Origin: Allodiplogaster sudhausi
Taxonomy: Eukaryota; Nematoda; Chromadorea; Rhabditida; Diplogasteridae
Direction: 5' to 3'
Length of the DNA: 64,000 bases
Assembly (NCBI GenBank): GCA_945643635.1
Contig: CALZFC010000021.1
Location: 3,174,501 to 3,238,500 of the forward strand
Below are positions 1-11,600 of the stretch, one piece after another. A model generated the notes under the pieces. The model ran no database searches and was not told where the DNA came from. It saw only the letters and a list, made by a program, of their open reading frames with translations. The position numbers and the translations under genes were made by a program. The stretch's first letter is position 1; each line of letters starts with the position of its first letter.

Positions 1-3000
1 CCGTGAGCGTGCCAGGACGCAGCGGAAGGCGAAGCGAGCGGAGCATGACAGGTTCACAATCGTGTTTCCGTCGTACTTATTGACCGAATAATTTTGTGAG
101 CAAAACCAGCTAATTAGCTATGTAAGTAGTACGAAAAACAGGAAAGTCCGAGCAATTTCGCAGAATGTGCATTGTATTTGAGTAATACGCACTGATTTCT
201 CAGAAGAAACAGAGATTTGACAGAATAAGCACGGCGCTCCTGGGCGGCGCGCGCATCGCGAGCCAGATGGGCCGCCACTTCAAGAACCGAACTGATCAGA
301 TTCTCCTCGAGATCAGCTTCCAGGTCTTCAATACAAATCTTTAAAATAAATGCTTATGTACCTATTTAAATAGTTCCGAGCACCAAATGTATCCCATGTT
401 TCATGCCACTGCTCAGCATTCTTTATCGTAGCATTTCTCATTATTGTAAAAGCAGCGAGCAGCTTTCTTCTACGAAGTATGACCTTTCTCCGGGGTCAAA
501 GAATGCAGCAGCCAATCTCTCTCTTTCTTTCTGTCTTGCACTCGCTCTCTCTGGATACACTAGATCTCTACTACCAATAGTTATTGTTTTCTTTCCACTA
601 ATACACGGGTCGGGTTAGGTATGTTTTCGAAAGACCGAAAGCACGGCCTCGCCGCAGTTGTTAAAAGCAGACGAAACTGTCCGTTCTCCGTAACGTGGCG
701 CGTAATGCTATTAGAATCGCCTTCCATCTCCAATCTTCGTCCTCTTCCTGCTTCTTGGCCTCCTTCCGCACAGATGTCTGATGGGAGACATTTCCGTGTC
801 CAAACCAAATTCACGACAAAATACCAGGAAGTTTGCGCGTGCCCACTACTTCTTCCGCTTTTGATGACCGACAGCAAGACGCAGAAAGAAGAAAAAAGGG
901 AGAAAAGAAGCACTACACCTCACCGAATCTGGGCCGGGGGAGCGGGGATTTATTGCGAGCACTCCGGACACGCTCATAATGTGGAACGATATACACAAGC
1001 CACAAGCGTAAATCCTCCGAAATCGAAGCGCGCTCTGCTCTGCTCCGATCGAAAAAGAGAGTGGAATGGCTAGAAAGATAAATGGCGCATGCGTCATGAG
1101 CCGCCCTTCACAAAGAACGTGGCCACTCTCAAGAAGTGCACTTTGGAGACGCGTACTGCAACTTTGGAAGGAAATTTATTTTTGGCTCGGCAAATGTACA
1201 TGTGTACATGGAAACTAATATTACTATGAAGCTCGAAAGAACGGACGGTAATTATGAAGGAAAAAAGTTGCATAAAAAGATGTGTAATTATAAACATCGA
1301 TCGTATTTGCATCTGATGAAGTAAATCATTATATAATTGTAATGTATTAATGAAATTGACAATGGTTAAAAAGAGGATTCTGTCAGACTTCCTCCTACCC
1401 GACCCTGTCCGACTCGTCGGACGGCGTCTCTTCATGCTCGACGTACCCGAACGGTGTGCTCACGCAGTCTGGCCATCCACCTACGGAGGCCACTCCTTCT
1501 GCGCCCCTCTCGCCGCCGATTCAAGAGGACGGCAAGCAGATGTTAGCCAGACAGACTGACAATGGGAAGGGCCGTATTTGGAGAGCTTTCTTCCAAGGAG
1601 CTTGGAAGAAAGCAATTAAAAAAAAAATAAAAAAATAAATTAATAACAATGCAGTACAACAAAATAAGCATTGTCGCTATAGTGCGGAAGAGAGCCCGGA
1701 CGACGGCCTCTCTACGCGGCAGCACTCGCTGCACGAGACAGAACAGCAGCCCCCCGCTCAGCCGGAATCACCCGAACGAGAGGACAGCGACACTATGGCC
1801 AGGTATCAGTCTAGCGTTCATACATAGTATGTACACCACTGTTCAATCAAATTTTAAAATGTTAATAAAATCATTTTAATTTGTAAACCCCCCTTTTAAA
1901 ACGTATCCGCATTCCACTGCTGCATACAAAAGAAGTAACACTCTAGAAATAAGCCATTTCGTCGTTGTTGTTAATGGAATATTCCCGATTCAGATCGTTC
2001 GGCGGCCATCTCCAGGAGCTGCTGCCCTTCATCGACAGCGGAATGGCGAGTCGACGGTCGTCGGCAGGCGGGGAAGAAGTGCAGAGGAGCGGCTCGTCAC
2101 GACGGCATCGAAAGCCGCACCGGACTCATGATCTAGTTGTCGCCAGACTCGAGAGGAGAGGTTCGCGACTCCCCCTTTTCACTCTTTCGTACTCGTCGTT
2201 ATCTCTCCCTGCCCAAAATAAGAAGATAAGTAATTCTTTGAAATACATCATTACACATTCATTTCAGCATCGAAGCACAACGGCGTGTTGCCGAGAGCGG
2301 AGGAGTGCACTCCTCCGCCGAGTCCCGCAGCCCTCGTTTACCCTACGGCGGTTGCGCCGAGACACCAAGAAGCCGACGATTCGCCACCGCCACTCACCTC
2401 CTCGATCACGGTGTCGACGTCGGGCGCAGCCGGCGCCGCTCGCCCCGTGCTACACCAGATCCGCACCGGCCCCTCCGCGAACGGCATCACCCCGGGCGTC
2501 ACGGTCGAGCGCGCGAGCGTCGCTGGCGGCGGCGCGTGCGTCCCTCTCCTTCTCCAGCATCAACAGGCAAGCCCGCCAGCCTATAGGGCGATTGGCGGCT
2601 CCGTCCGCCTCTGTCGCAAGGAGCTATGGAAGAGGTTTGCTTGATTTTCTTACATAGGTTTATCTTTATTTTAAAATATTAAGAAGCATAAAAGCTTTGT
2701 ATAAGCAGTTGAATGCACGTCATTGTCAGAGTGACGAGCGGCTGGAAGGCGCGGCCATCGCGGCATCTCGTGAAGAAGGCGACGAAGCAGATGAAGCGAG
2801 AGCACAAGGCGACAGTCACTCTTGCCGTCGTACTTGGTAGGTCGCACCAAAAATATCGGGTGGTTTAATTACGATTCTTTTTTAAATTCTGAAAACAATA
2901 AACATATGCTTCTTTCAGCGGTCTTTCTCGCGTTCTGGCTGCCCTTCTTCACCCTCCACTTTACGAATTCGGTGTGCGTGCTCGTCTCAGCTGACACATG

Positions 3001-3252
3001 CATCCCCGACGTCCTGCTCTTCCTGACGACATGGCTTGGATAGTAAGCGGCTTATTTGTAATTTGCAATACAAAAATAAGTATTAATATAACTAAGAATT
3101 CTCTTCATTATTCAAAAACATGCATACATATGTAAATGCTCAAAAATGTCAGCATGAACTCGTCTGTGAATCCTCTGATCTACACCGTCTTCGACCAGCG
3201 ATTCCGTCACGCCTTCCATAATATTGTTCTTTGTCGAAGCCGGCGACGATGA
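1..3252 (+). CDS. D2-like aminergic (dopamine, DOP-3-type) GPCR, 5'-truncated
   Basis: Exons at <1-51, 224-323, 1387-1541, 1683-1802, 1994-2160, 2268-2634, 2730-2836, 2919-3042 and 3153-3252 join with matching phases and GT-AG borders, ending in TGA. The last four carry the receptor core: the basic end of intracellular loop 3 (KREHKATVTL), TM6 with the aminergic FWLPFF motif, an extracellular loop with a Cys, and TM7 with NSSVNPLIYT followed by FDQRFRHAF and a short basic tail. This is the class-A biogenic-amine signature; the short C-tail and huge loop 3 are typical of Gi-coupled D2-like receptors. Everything upstream of TM6 in the window is loop 3, about 345 residues rich in Ser, Pro, Arg and Glu, spread over seven exons. 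TM1-TM5 lie left of the window. The subtype call (DOP-3 rather than DOP-2 or an octopamine receptor) is inference from motif resemblance. The 323/324 donor (CAG|GTCTTC) is weak but phase-consistent. Confidence 0.85.
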
Positions 3253-4593
3253 CCGTTCGATTAAAGCCATCTTTTTTGCATTTAAACAATATGATCAATA
3301 AGATTTCATCAGAATGACTTCTGAAAATAATCATTTTTTTTGTTTTCTCAAAAAATTCTTCCGAACTACTCTTTTATTTACACTACTGTATATTCTTTTT
3401 TTTTGTTGATTTAAATGCACATCAATTTTAATTCACCTTGTGTATTCCACCATAATTTCATGCAAATGCCAGTAACTGGCCACTGGTACAAATGCGCAAT
3501 ATCGCAAGCTGTCCTTTCCTTTCAAGCATTCTTTTCTTCTTCTTTCTTCAGCATCTATAGATCTTCTTTGAAATGTTCACGCAATCTCTAAAGCAAGTTC
3601 CCATTCAGTCGTTACTTTCTGTGAGTACATAATCTTTGCTATCCTAACCCGTTCTTGCCATGCTCTTGGTTTCGTATTCTTGGCCTTTAATCTTTCACCA
3701 TAATGTATATTTCCTCGCTCCGCATGCCATGTCCATATTCCCCACAATCTATAATCGTGTGCTGCATATCACGAGTAACAGCGACGGTGTCCTCTTTCGG
3801 ATTTCGTGTTCGCGCCATTCAACGATGCCAAATAAAGCATGCATTCTGTTTTGCTAAAGAAAGACCTAAAAATGTATTAATTTCATGAAATGAATTCGGT
3901 GAAAATGAAAGTAAAAACATTTGGGAGCTCTGGCAGAGTAAATGAAATTGAAACTTCAAGAATTCTTATGTCCTCTTCCGGTGACGGGATAGAGACAGGC
4001 ATAGTCATGAAGTGAAGTGTGCCAAAGAGAAAGAGAGGAAGTGAGAGAGAAAGAGAGAAAGAGAGAAAGAGAGAGAGCGAGAGAGAGAAAGAGAGGGGTC
4101 ATTGCAATTGAATAAGTAGGTATTAATGTTCTTACTTACATATGAGTGAAACTCTCTAATGAAGCACGAAAAAGCGTCATCATAATGTCTGCTTCCACAG
4201 CTCATTCTCTGCTTACATATATCTTCCCATAGTCCAGTGCCTCTCTTCTTTTCTCGTCATAAACCCGAGCAGCTCCTCTCTTCGTGTGCTAGCCGCATAC
4301 ACCGGCTACGATCGCAAAAATTGCATCTTTTTTTCTTCTCGAACGGCAGGTACAAACCCATTTTGTCCTTATAAACTGTTAAGCAATTAAAAAAAAATGT
4401 CAAGTATGGGCATATATAATAAAAGTTATGTCGTGAACATATGTATATGCATGATATGTATGTGGTTAACAAACTGTCTGATCGATCTATTGCATTTTTC
4501 CTTTCTTTAACATTTTTTTTCCAGCTTTAGCATTTTTTTCCAGTCAATACGTTAATGTTTATGATTACAGCTTTTTCTATAGTCCTTTTTTAG
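3253..4593. other. Intergenic, AT-rich, no gene recognised
   Basis: Follows the receptor stop codon. It holds only short open frames without splice support, a GA microsatellite near 4022-4098 and one copy of a dispersed repeat (see 4100-4310). The 3' UTR of the receptor should lie in its first few hundred bases; I did not see a single convincing poly(A) signal. Confidence 0.5.
4100..4310. repeat. Dispersed repeat, copy A (pairs with 16880-17090)
   Basis: About 200 bases resemble 16880-17090 in the same orientation. Shared blocks include GAATAAGTAGGTA, GAGTGAAACTCT, CCAGTGCC followed by CTTCTTTTCTCGTCATAAAC, and GAGCAGCT. Both copies lie immediately right of a GA microsatellite. This suggests a non-autonomous element with a GA-rich end rather than chance similarity. 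No coding capacity. Confidence 0.6.
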
Positions 4594-4760
4594 ATGTGAC
4601 TAGCAAGCTCGATCGTCTTTTGGGGTCTCCAGTACAAGTAAGGATATTGCAAGAGAGCGATGAGGTGCATGAGAATTTCGCATTCAGTCTCATCAGCAAC
4701 CATACTCGCATTGTCAAGGACTTGGGGGCTCGCTGCAGGCGAGCTCGTTTCGCTGATTGA
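4594..4760 (+). CDS. Possible orphan terminal exon, function unknown
   Basis: After a pyrimidine-rich acceptor (CTTTTTTAG at 4593) a frame of 55 codons stays open to TGA at 4758-4760. The peptide has protein-like composition (includes LDRLLGSPVQ and ISNHTRIVKDLGARC). No partner exon was found upstream on this strand, and I recognise no family. It could be a relic exon or an alternative 3' exon of the receptor upstream. Low confidence. Confidence 0.2.
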
Positions 4761-5641
4761 AACAGTATTGATCGACAGGAAATTCTAATGCCCCGCTAAT
4801 AACTCAGACTCTTCCGTTTTCAACATCAATGTACAAGAAACTCCCTCTCTTCTAGTGTCCATCTCCAGCGATTACATCAACCACTTCTCTTTTCGCTTTC
4901 TCCCTTCCGATCAGCACACGTTTCATATTCTCTTCTTCGAAGCGTGCTGAAGAGGAGGAGAACAGTAATAGTTAAAGTACATCTCATGTTTCTACATTTT
5001 TCGGTTCGAAAGATGCATGCAATTGCATCTGGAAGGATTTTAATCTCATCAATGAAGACGATTGTTCTGTCTCCCTGTGCCTACTACTTCTATGTGTTTC
5101 TCAACGGAATATCTCAATTCATTAAATTCATTTCGAACACATGAAACCGTTTGTGACGAATCTCCTTAATCTTGTTAAAGCAAACGAAACTCCCGCTTCA
5201 TGTTTATTGATGCAAATAAATTATGTTAAGATGCAAAGAGTATGTACAATTGCGAGTGGTATTTTATAGTCAGTATGACTTATTTTATTATTTGAACTAT
5301 ATTCCATTATCGTTTTATTTTCCTTAAATGAATCTTTTGCAGTAGTAATAAGTGTGCGGTTTGAACGCAGGTCAGTCATAGTTGGGTTGAGAGAGAACGC
5401 GAAAGAGGAGGGCGTCTCATGATGACCACAGTCAAATCGCGCCCTGTTATAATTTGTAACGAGCGAACAAAAGATCGCTAAAACTTCCAATGCCGATGTC
5501 TTCGACCAAATCGAATTCATGCATCCGTATGTAAGTTATTCCCCGGATAGCTACTTTAATATAAATAAGTAGAACATAATGCTCAATCGCTCAAATTTAT
5601 ATATTCGAAGAAAATTTCACATTGGCATTTCTCTTTTGAAC
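4761..5641. other. Intergenic 3' flank of the ionotropic receptor gene
   Basis: No supported gene. A minus-strand open frame at 5221-5520 lies just beyond the receptor stop codon and has no recognisable motif; it is probably 3' flank or UTR. Confidence 0.4.
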
Positions 5642-8600
5642 TCAAACGAAATGTTCCATGGAAAGAACAAAATGCGAAACCACAAGAAGAAGACCAAAGA
5701 CTTCGAGTGGAATCTGAATGGTGCGGAGTGAGACCTTGTTGAAAGAGAGGGCAGGTCTCTCGAGCTTCAGCAGAAAGCGATTCTCGTGCCGTGTGAAGCG
5801 TCGATACCAGAGGTTGTCGATCTGAATGTCCATTTTGATGGTCACATAAGCAAGAAATATTTGTAAAAATATTCCAATATAGACAAATGGACTCTTTCAA
5901 TCTTTGGCCTCATAATGGCTGTCGTCGAGAAATTCAGAAGCAAAGAATGTAAAAGACAATGAATGCCCAATGAGGAAGAGATAAGTGATCTGCTTTGAAG
6001 AGTGTATCTTTCTGTAAATTTTAGTTTAGTTTTTTTTTTAGCAAAGTAAATACATATATCAATGTTTCTAGTTCATGACCGTCAACTAGGTAGAGGCATG
6101 GTATCGAAACCAGAAAAACTTGTTCAAATAATTATGTTCTTTTTCTTTTTGTCAAAAAAGAAATGTTAGTTACATAGAACTGACCTGATCTTCTTGAAAA
6201 AGAGTTGTGATGAGAAAGTTGACCGCCTCTATGAGCCGTTTCCCCTTCTTGCTCTTTGCAGTATAGAATACCATGCGTTCAGTGCTGCCCATCCTCACTC
6301 TCAACACTTTTGGCAATTTCGCCGCCATCGCTTTGACATCTTCGCGCGTCAGGGGGACTCTAAGTGATGTCCTCAATAAACATGAGCAAAAAAGCGTAAA
6401 TGTGTGTGTCGCCTTACATAAGTCAATCGTCTGTCTTTTCTAACGTTTATTTCAATTATTTAAAAAAAAGTAGCAAAACTAGCGGCAGGAATATTTTTTC
6501 ACCGTCTCAGCCTGCAACCATTTGGGAGTTTCTGCGAGCGGCGAAAGGAAAAGTTGTAGTCCCAAAATAGAGCAACGGATTTCTTCTGTGAAGAACACAT
6601 CTGTAAAGAAGTGACTTCTACAATTCCATACTATAAATTTATTAATCGATGTGCAACGCAATTAAAAGGTAAAAATAACCGTGCGGAAAATGTCCTTAAA
6701 AGACGGAATAATGATAGCGTGTGATGTGCTATTGCGAAATATTTCTTCAGCGTAAAAAAGAGAAACTCTCAACTTTATCTTTTCTACACGTTCGAGACTC
6801 CTAACCGCCTGGGCTGGAAGGATATAGTTTGCGCTGATAAATAGCTGCATTTTGCCGAGATGTATATTCGACAGGGCATCCGACATAGTACTAAATAATC
6901 ATAGTTCATACATGCAGCTGAATCTGCATGAAGCAAGAGTTTACGTGTTTACATCTTACATATGCATATATGACGGTGCCAACTAAAAAAACGGTCGTTT
7001 TTGCGTTTTCGAGAGATTTGTGACATGTGTGGGTGTACTAAACTGCATATTTTTTTGAGCATCTTTATTCACGTACAAAAGTGTGCAAAAAAATTTCCAC
7101 ATAAAAATACATAAACTAACATGCGCATAAATCATTTTGGAAAATGAGCATGAAAGTACGCGTATAAATGTGTACAGGAATCAGACAGAAAAATGAGCAG
7201 AAAAGTACACGAACTAATGTGCTCAAAATTCATCATGAGAAATGAGCACGAATATACGAGTACAATATGGCGCGAAAAAATTTTCGCAAGAAAATACGCG
7301 TACAAAATTGCTCAAAATTTTTGCGCAAGAAAATACGCGTACAAACTTGCTCAAAATTTTTGTCGTCCAATCGACCCCAAATCGGTCACAGGGGGGTTTT
7401 AGACCCTAGGAAACACGAATCTAATGTTCATTGTGTATTATTTTGCCGATAGAAAATAGCAGTTAATTTACTTGAAATTGACTTGCTAATTTAGCTAAAA
7501 TCCTGCATTAAGGGGAGGCGCAATTTGATGAATGGAAAGCAGATCGGGGCTTACTTTGGGAGAATCAACCTTGCCCAATTTGTGGAAACAACTGAACAAT
7601 CACGCGACAGCGACGCGCTAATGGGAGATTGTTAGGTAATGTGCAAAATATAACAGGATTGGTGAAATTGAAGCATACTTATCGTTAGATCCAAGTTCGA
7701 GCGTGGAAATTTAAGATTGGTGAACTGTCGAATAAGCATTATTTGTGCTTGTCAGCTCTGAAAACCCATTACAATTTGTGCAGCATTTTAGCTGAAAGGG
7801 AGCAAAAAATGTGAAGTAAAAGCATTCGTGTTTCCCAACCCTTGTGCATGTTTCGAGGTCAATTGGCTAGAAAAATATTTGCCCCCAACAAGATTCGCAA
7901 ATAATAACAAAAAAAATCACCGTCGTCAAGAAGTATTGTTTAAAATTAAAGAATGCGACATTACAATCGAAAAAGAAAGCTAAACGTAGATGCAATAATA
8001 TCCTACATTATCATAATATGCCAGTATCACATGAACAAAATAAGTTGTTGGCGGAACGCCTATCAAAGGGTATTTGATTGTAAGACAAAACAGCCTAACA
8101 TCAAGGTTCTATAAATAAACTGACACACGAAGCAAATAAAAAAAACCAAGAAGGTAACCAAACTAACAACAAACAGGAAAGAAACTATACTAAATATAGT
8201 ATTTTATAAGATTTCATTCAAGAAAGCAAACTGAGTAAGTCGCGCCACAAACGCGCGAAAAGTGCGCGGCATCACCATCACGCTCATACGCAACGCGTCT
8301 GTCACGCAACGCGGCTAACAGGCCCTTTTCGAAAACGTGTTTCGATATGCTTACGTTCCTCCATATTTTGATTTCAAGCTATTTGTTGTTCTATTCCTTT
8401 TCCAATGACTTATTTTATATATTTTTGCTATTGTAGGGTAGGCATGACTTTGTCATTCTGTTTGTTGGGGGTTTGAATATGACCCAAATTATGATTTTTG
8501 CTTTCTAAACTTATTTAGCGAAGGTTTTGTTGTTCTCCCAGATAAGTAGGATGGATATGTAGTTGTATTGTTATCCTATAAGCATTAATTTCCCGTAATT

Positions 8601-11600
8601 TTGCTAGTAATTAAGAGAGCCTCTCAGTAAGGGCCAAGGAGCGCCTGCCCTAGAAATTCATAATTGTTCTAGAACCATGAAAACATTATGAGGGATGTGT
8701 CTAGTGTTCATAACGAAGTCTAGGCGGTCAGAAAGTTTAGAAAAAATTTTTTCACTTAGATATAACTTGTAATGTTCATAAATTTTGGATGACCATAACT
8801 ACCGTTATACTCAATATTTCTGAATAATCTTTTCACTGTTAGATTCCCTGTTCAAAACTACACAAAAAAGTCCGTGGAGACCATTTTCGAAAAACAAAAT
8901 TTATATGACTTTTCTCCAATTTAAGTTTTTAAAAAGTCGTTTTCAGGCAATAACTTTGTTTTTTTACTATTACGTCCAAAAAACCGAATGGTCCATGAGA
9001 AAGAGCAGGAAAAACTACACAGAATATGTTTCTGCGAGGAAAAATCTCGGATACTTTTTTTGGGTATCTGCATTTGAATATGGGTTTCTGAGCAAATTTC
9101 GGCTTTGGCTGCAAACCATAATTTCTTTCAAACTTCATTAATTTTAAAACGGAATAGCCCATTCGATGTAATTTTTTATCCTCTTTAAAATAATATATAC
9201 TTTGTATACAAAAGGAATTAGTCTAAAGGCCTAAAATTGACTTTTTGTGTTTTTGGCCAAATTCTGGTGTTAAAATACTCATTCATTCTTTGGATCATTA
9301 ATGGGTCATATAGACCAAATTACCACATAATATTTATTCTACAAGAAAGAGCAGTTAAAACTGAGTCGGGTACAGCTTTTTAATCAAAATCTGAGGATAC
9401 TTTTTTTGGGAATATGTATTTGAATGCTGACCGTTGAAGGCGATATTGCTGCATATTTTTTGGCAATTATTTCAAATTAGTTTATTTGAAACATCTAGCA
9501 CCCAATAGTATGTATTCCAGGATTCTTTGAAGTTCTTTCATGATATACCACTCAAAAGTACTCTAAAAGTCAAGAAATTTCATTTTTACGAGCCTAGAAG
9601 GCGAAATAAATGTATGAAAACTCCTTCGAAGCCAACTATCAGGTCATTTGTGAATCGGATTACCAAAAAGGTCATAACCATTCGAAAGAGCAGAGACTTT
9701 TACATAATATATCCTTCGATGAAAATGCAAAACCTGTACATTTTTCAGAAATTTTGAAATTTCGAAAAAAATCGGCGACAGGATTCGACTATTTTGAGCT
9801 GTTCTGCGAAAGCTGGTACCAATGGAACTTATGTTCTGAAATCTGTACCATTAGGTTGTTTGAGACGAGAAACATGAATTTGACTTTCATTTTCTACTTT
9901 TGTGTACCATCCATGGTACGCTTGATCGAAATGAATTTTTTCTGCATATTATATTTCATTCTTCTGGCAAAAGTACCATGGATGGTACTCAAAAGTAGAA
10001 AATGAACGTCAAATTTATGTTTCTCGTCTCAAACAACCTAATGGAATTTCTCCTTTAAAAAATGGCCTCACTCGTGCTTTCCAAGGCCAAAAGGTCTTGG
10101 ATGATACAGTAATCATTCGTGTCAGGAGCGACGTGATGCGCATTGCAGGCACGCGTCGCGGAAACCGAATTGGCACGCTTCGAAAGGAAACGCATACGGC
10201 ACGATCAATGAGGACTCTTTCCCTCTCTTTCTTGTCTACCACTCTCTTGATCGCCTGCTAGTCCTGCTCCCCCTGTCCTTTTTTCTTGTCGTTCCCTCTC
10301 TTACATATATACTTTTATTGTCACCCCGTGGATCTCTTTGGTGGAATTGGGTATGCTCTTCCTTACTTCTTAAATTTAGACCTACATAGAGATTTGCAAG
10401 GTGTTGGAATGCGTAATCAAAAAATAAAAACCCGTTCTAAGGTTGCAAACATGGGAGAATGAGATTTCCAAATTCTTTCTGCATAGTCGATTGATGTTAA
10501 TACAACCCACTGATCAGGAAAGAAGGAGGCAGAATGAGATGTTTCCCAGAATCGGTTCTGAATTCCTTCTCCATTCCCGTCGGTTACTGTCGCCGGCGAG
10601 GTGACTCTGTCGCTCTCGGCGCAGTAGAGAAATAAGGAAGTCCTTATGAACTCATCTCCATTCTGCCTCCCCTGCTCTCCCTCAATTCTCTCCTCCCTTC
10701 ACTGGTGGGTTATAAAGATTCCGCTTAAAATTTGTCAGCGTTAAAAGAAAAAAATAACGTAGTATGCAAATAGGAGTACTATGAGTGATGTGATGATTCC
10801 ACAGGTGAGTCATAAAAATTGGCTTATAACTTCGAAGATTAGATTCAGGTGCGGAGGGGAGAAGTGACGAGTTCGATGTTTGGTGGTGAAGGTAGCCATG
10901 GAAGCGATGAGATTCTTATTCACATCGATTGATTAGTTGGTATTGACTTACTTATTTGTTATGCATTGTTACATTGTTTGCCCGTTTATTTGGCATTTCC
11001 TAAGTAAAATTTGTTTGTCATGCCGTGTGCAATGTGCAATATGCAACCGTGAGCAAAAATTACATTTCAATACCTGTGACGATGAATGAAATTCCAAGGC
11101 AGAATTTGGTATATATAAGGTGGAAGGTAAATGAAATATAATACCAAGAAGAGCTTCTCAGATTCCTGTTTCTCACCTCAAAAAGCATAAAAAACTACAT
11201 CGAATGGACCATTTTGTGTAACAATTGTTACAATTTGAATGGTATTATAGTTTTTAGCTAAGACCGAAATTTGCTCAGAAACCAATATTCAAATGCAGAT
11301 ACTTTTGCCAGAAGAATGAAATATAATATGCAGAAAAAATTCATTTCGATCAAGCGTACCATGGATGGTACACAAAAGTAGAAAATCAAAGTCAAATTCA
11401 TGTTTCTCGTCTCAAACAACCTAATGGTACAGATTTCAGAACATAAGTTCCATTGGTACCAGCTTTCGCAGAACAGCTCAAAATAGTCGAATCCTGTCGC
11501 CGATTTTTTTCGAAATTTCAAAATTTCTGAAAAATGTACAGGTTTTGCATTTTCATCGAAGGATATATTATGTAAAAGTCTCTGCTCTTTCGAATGGTTA

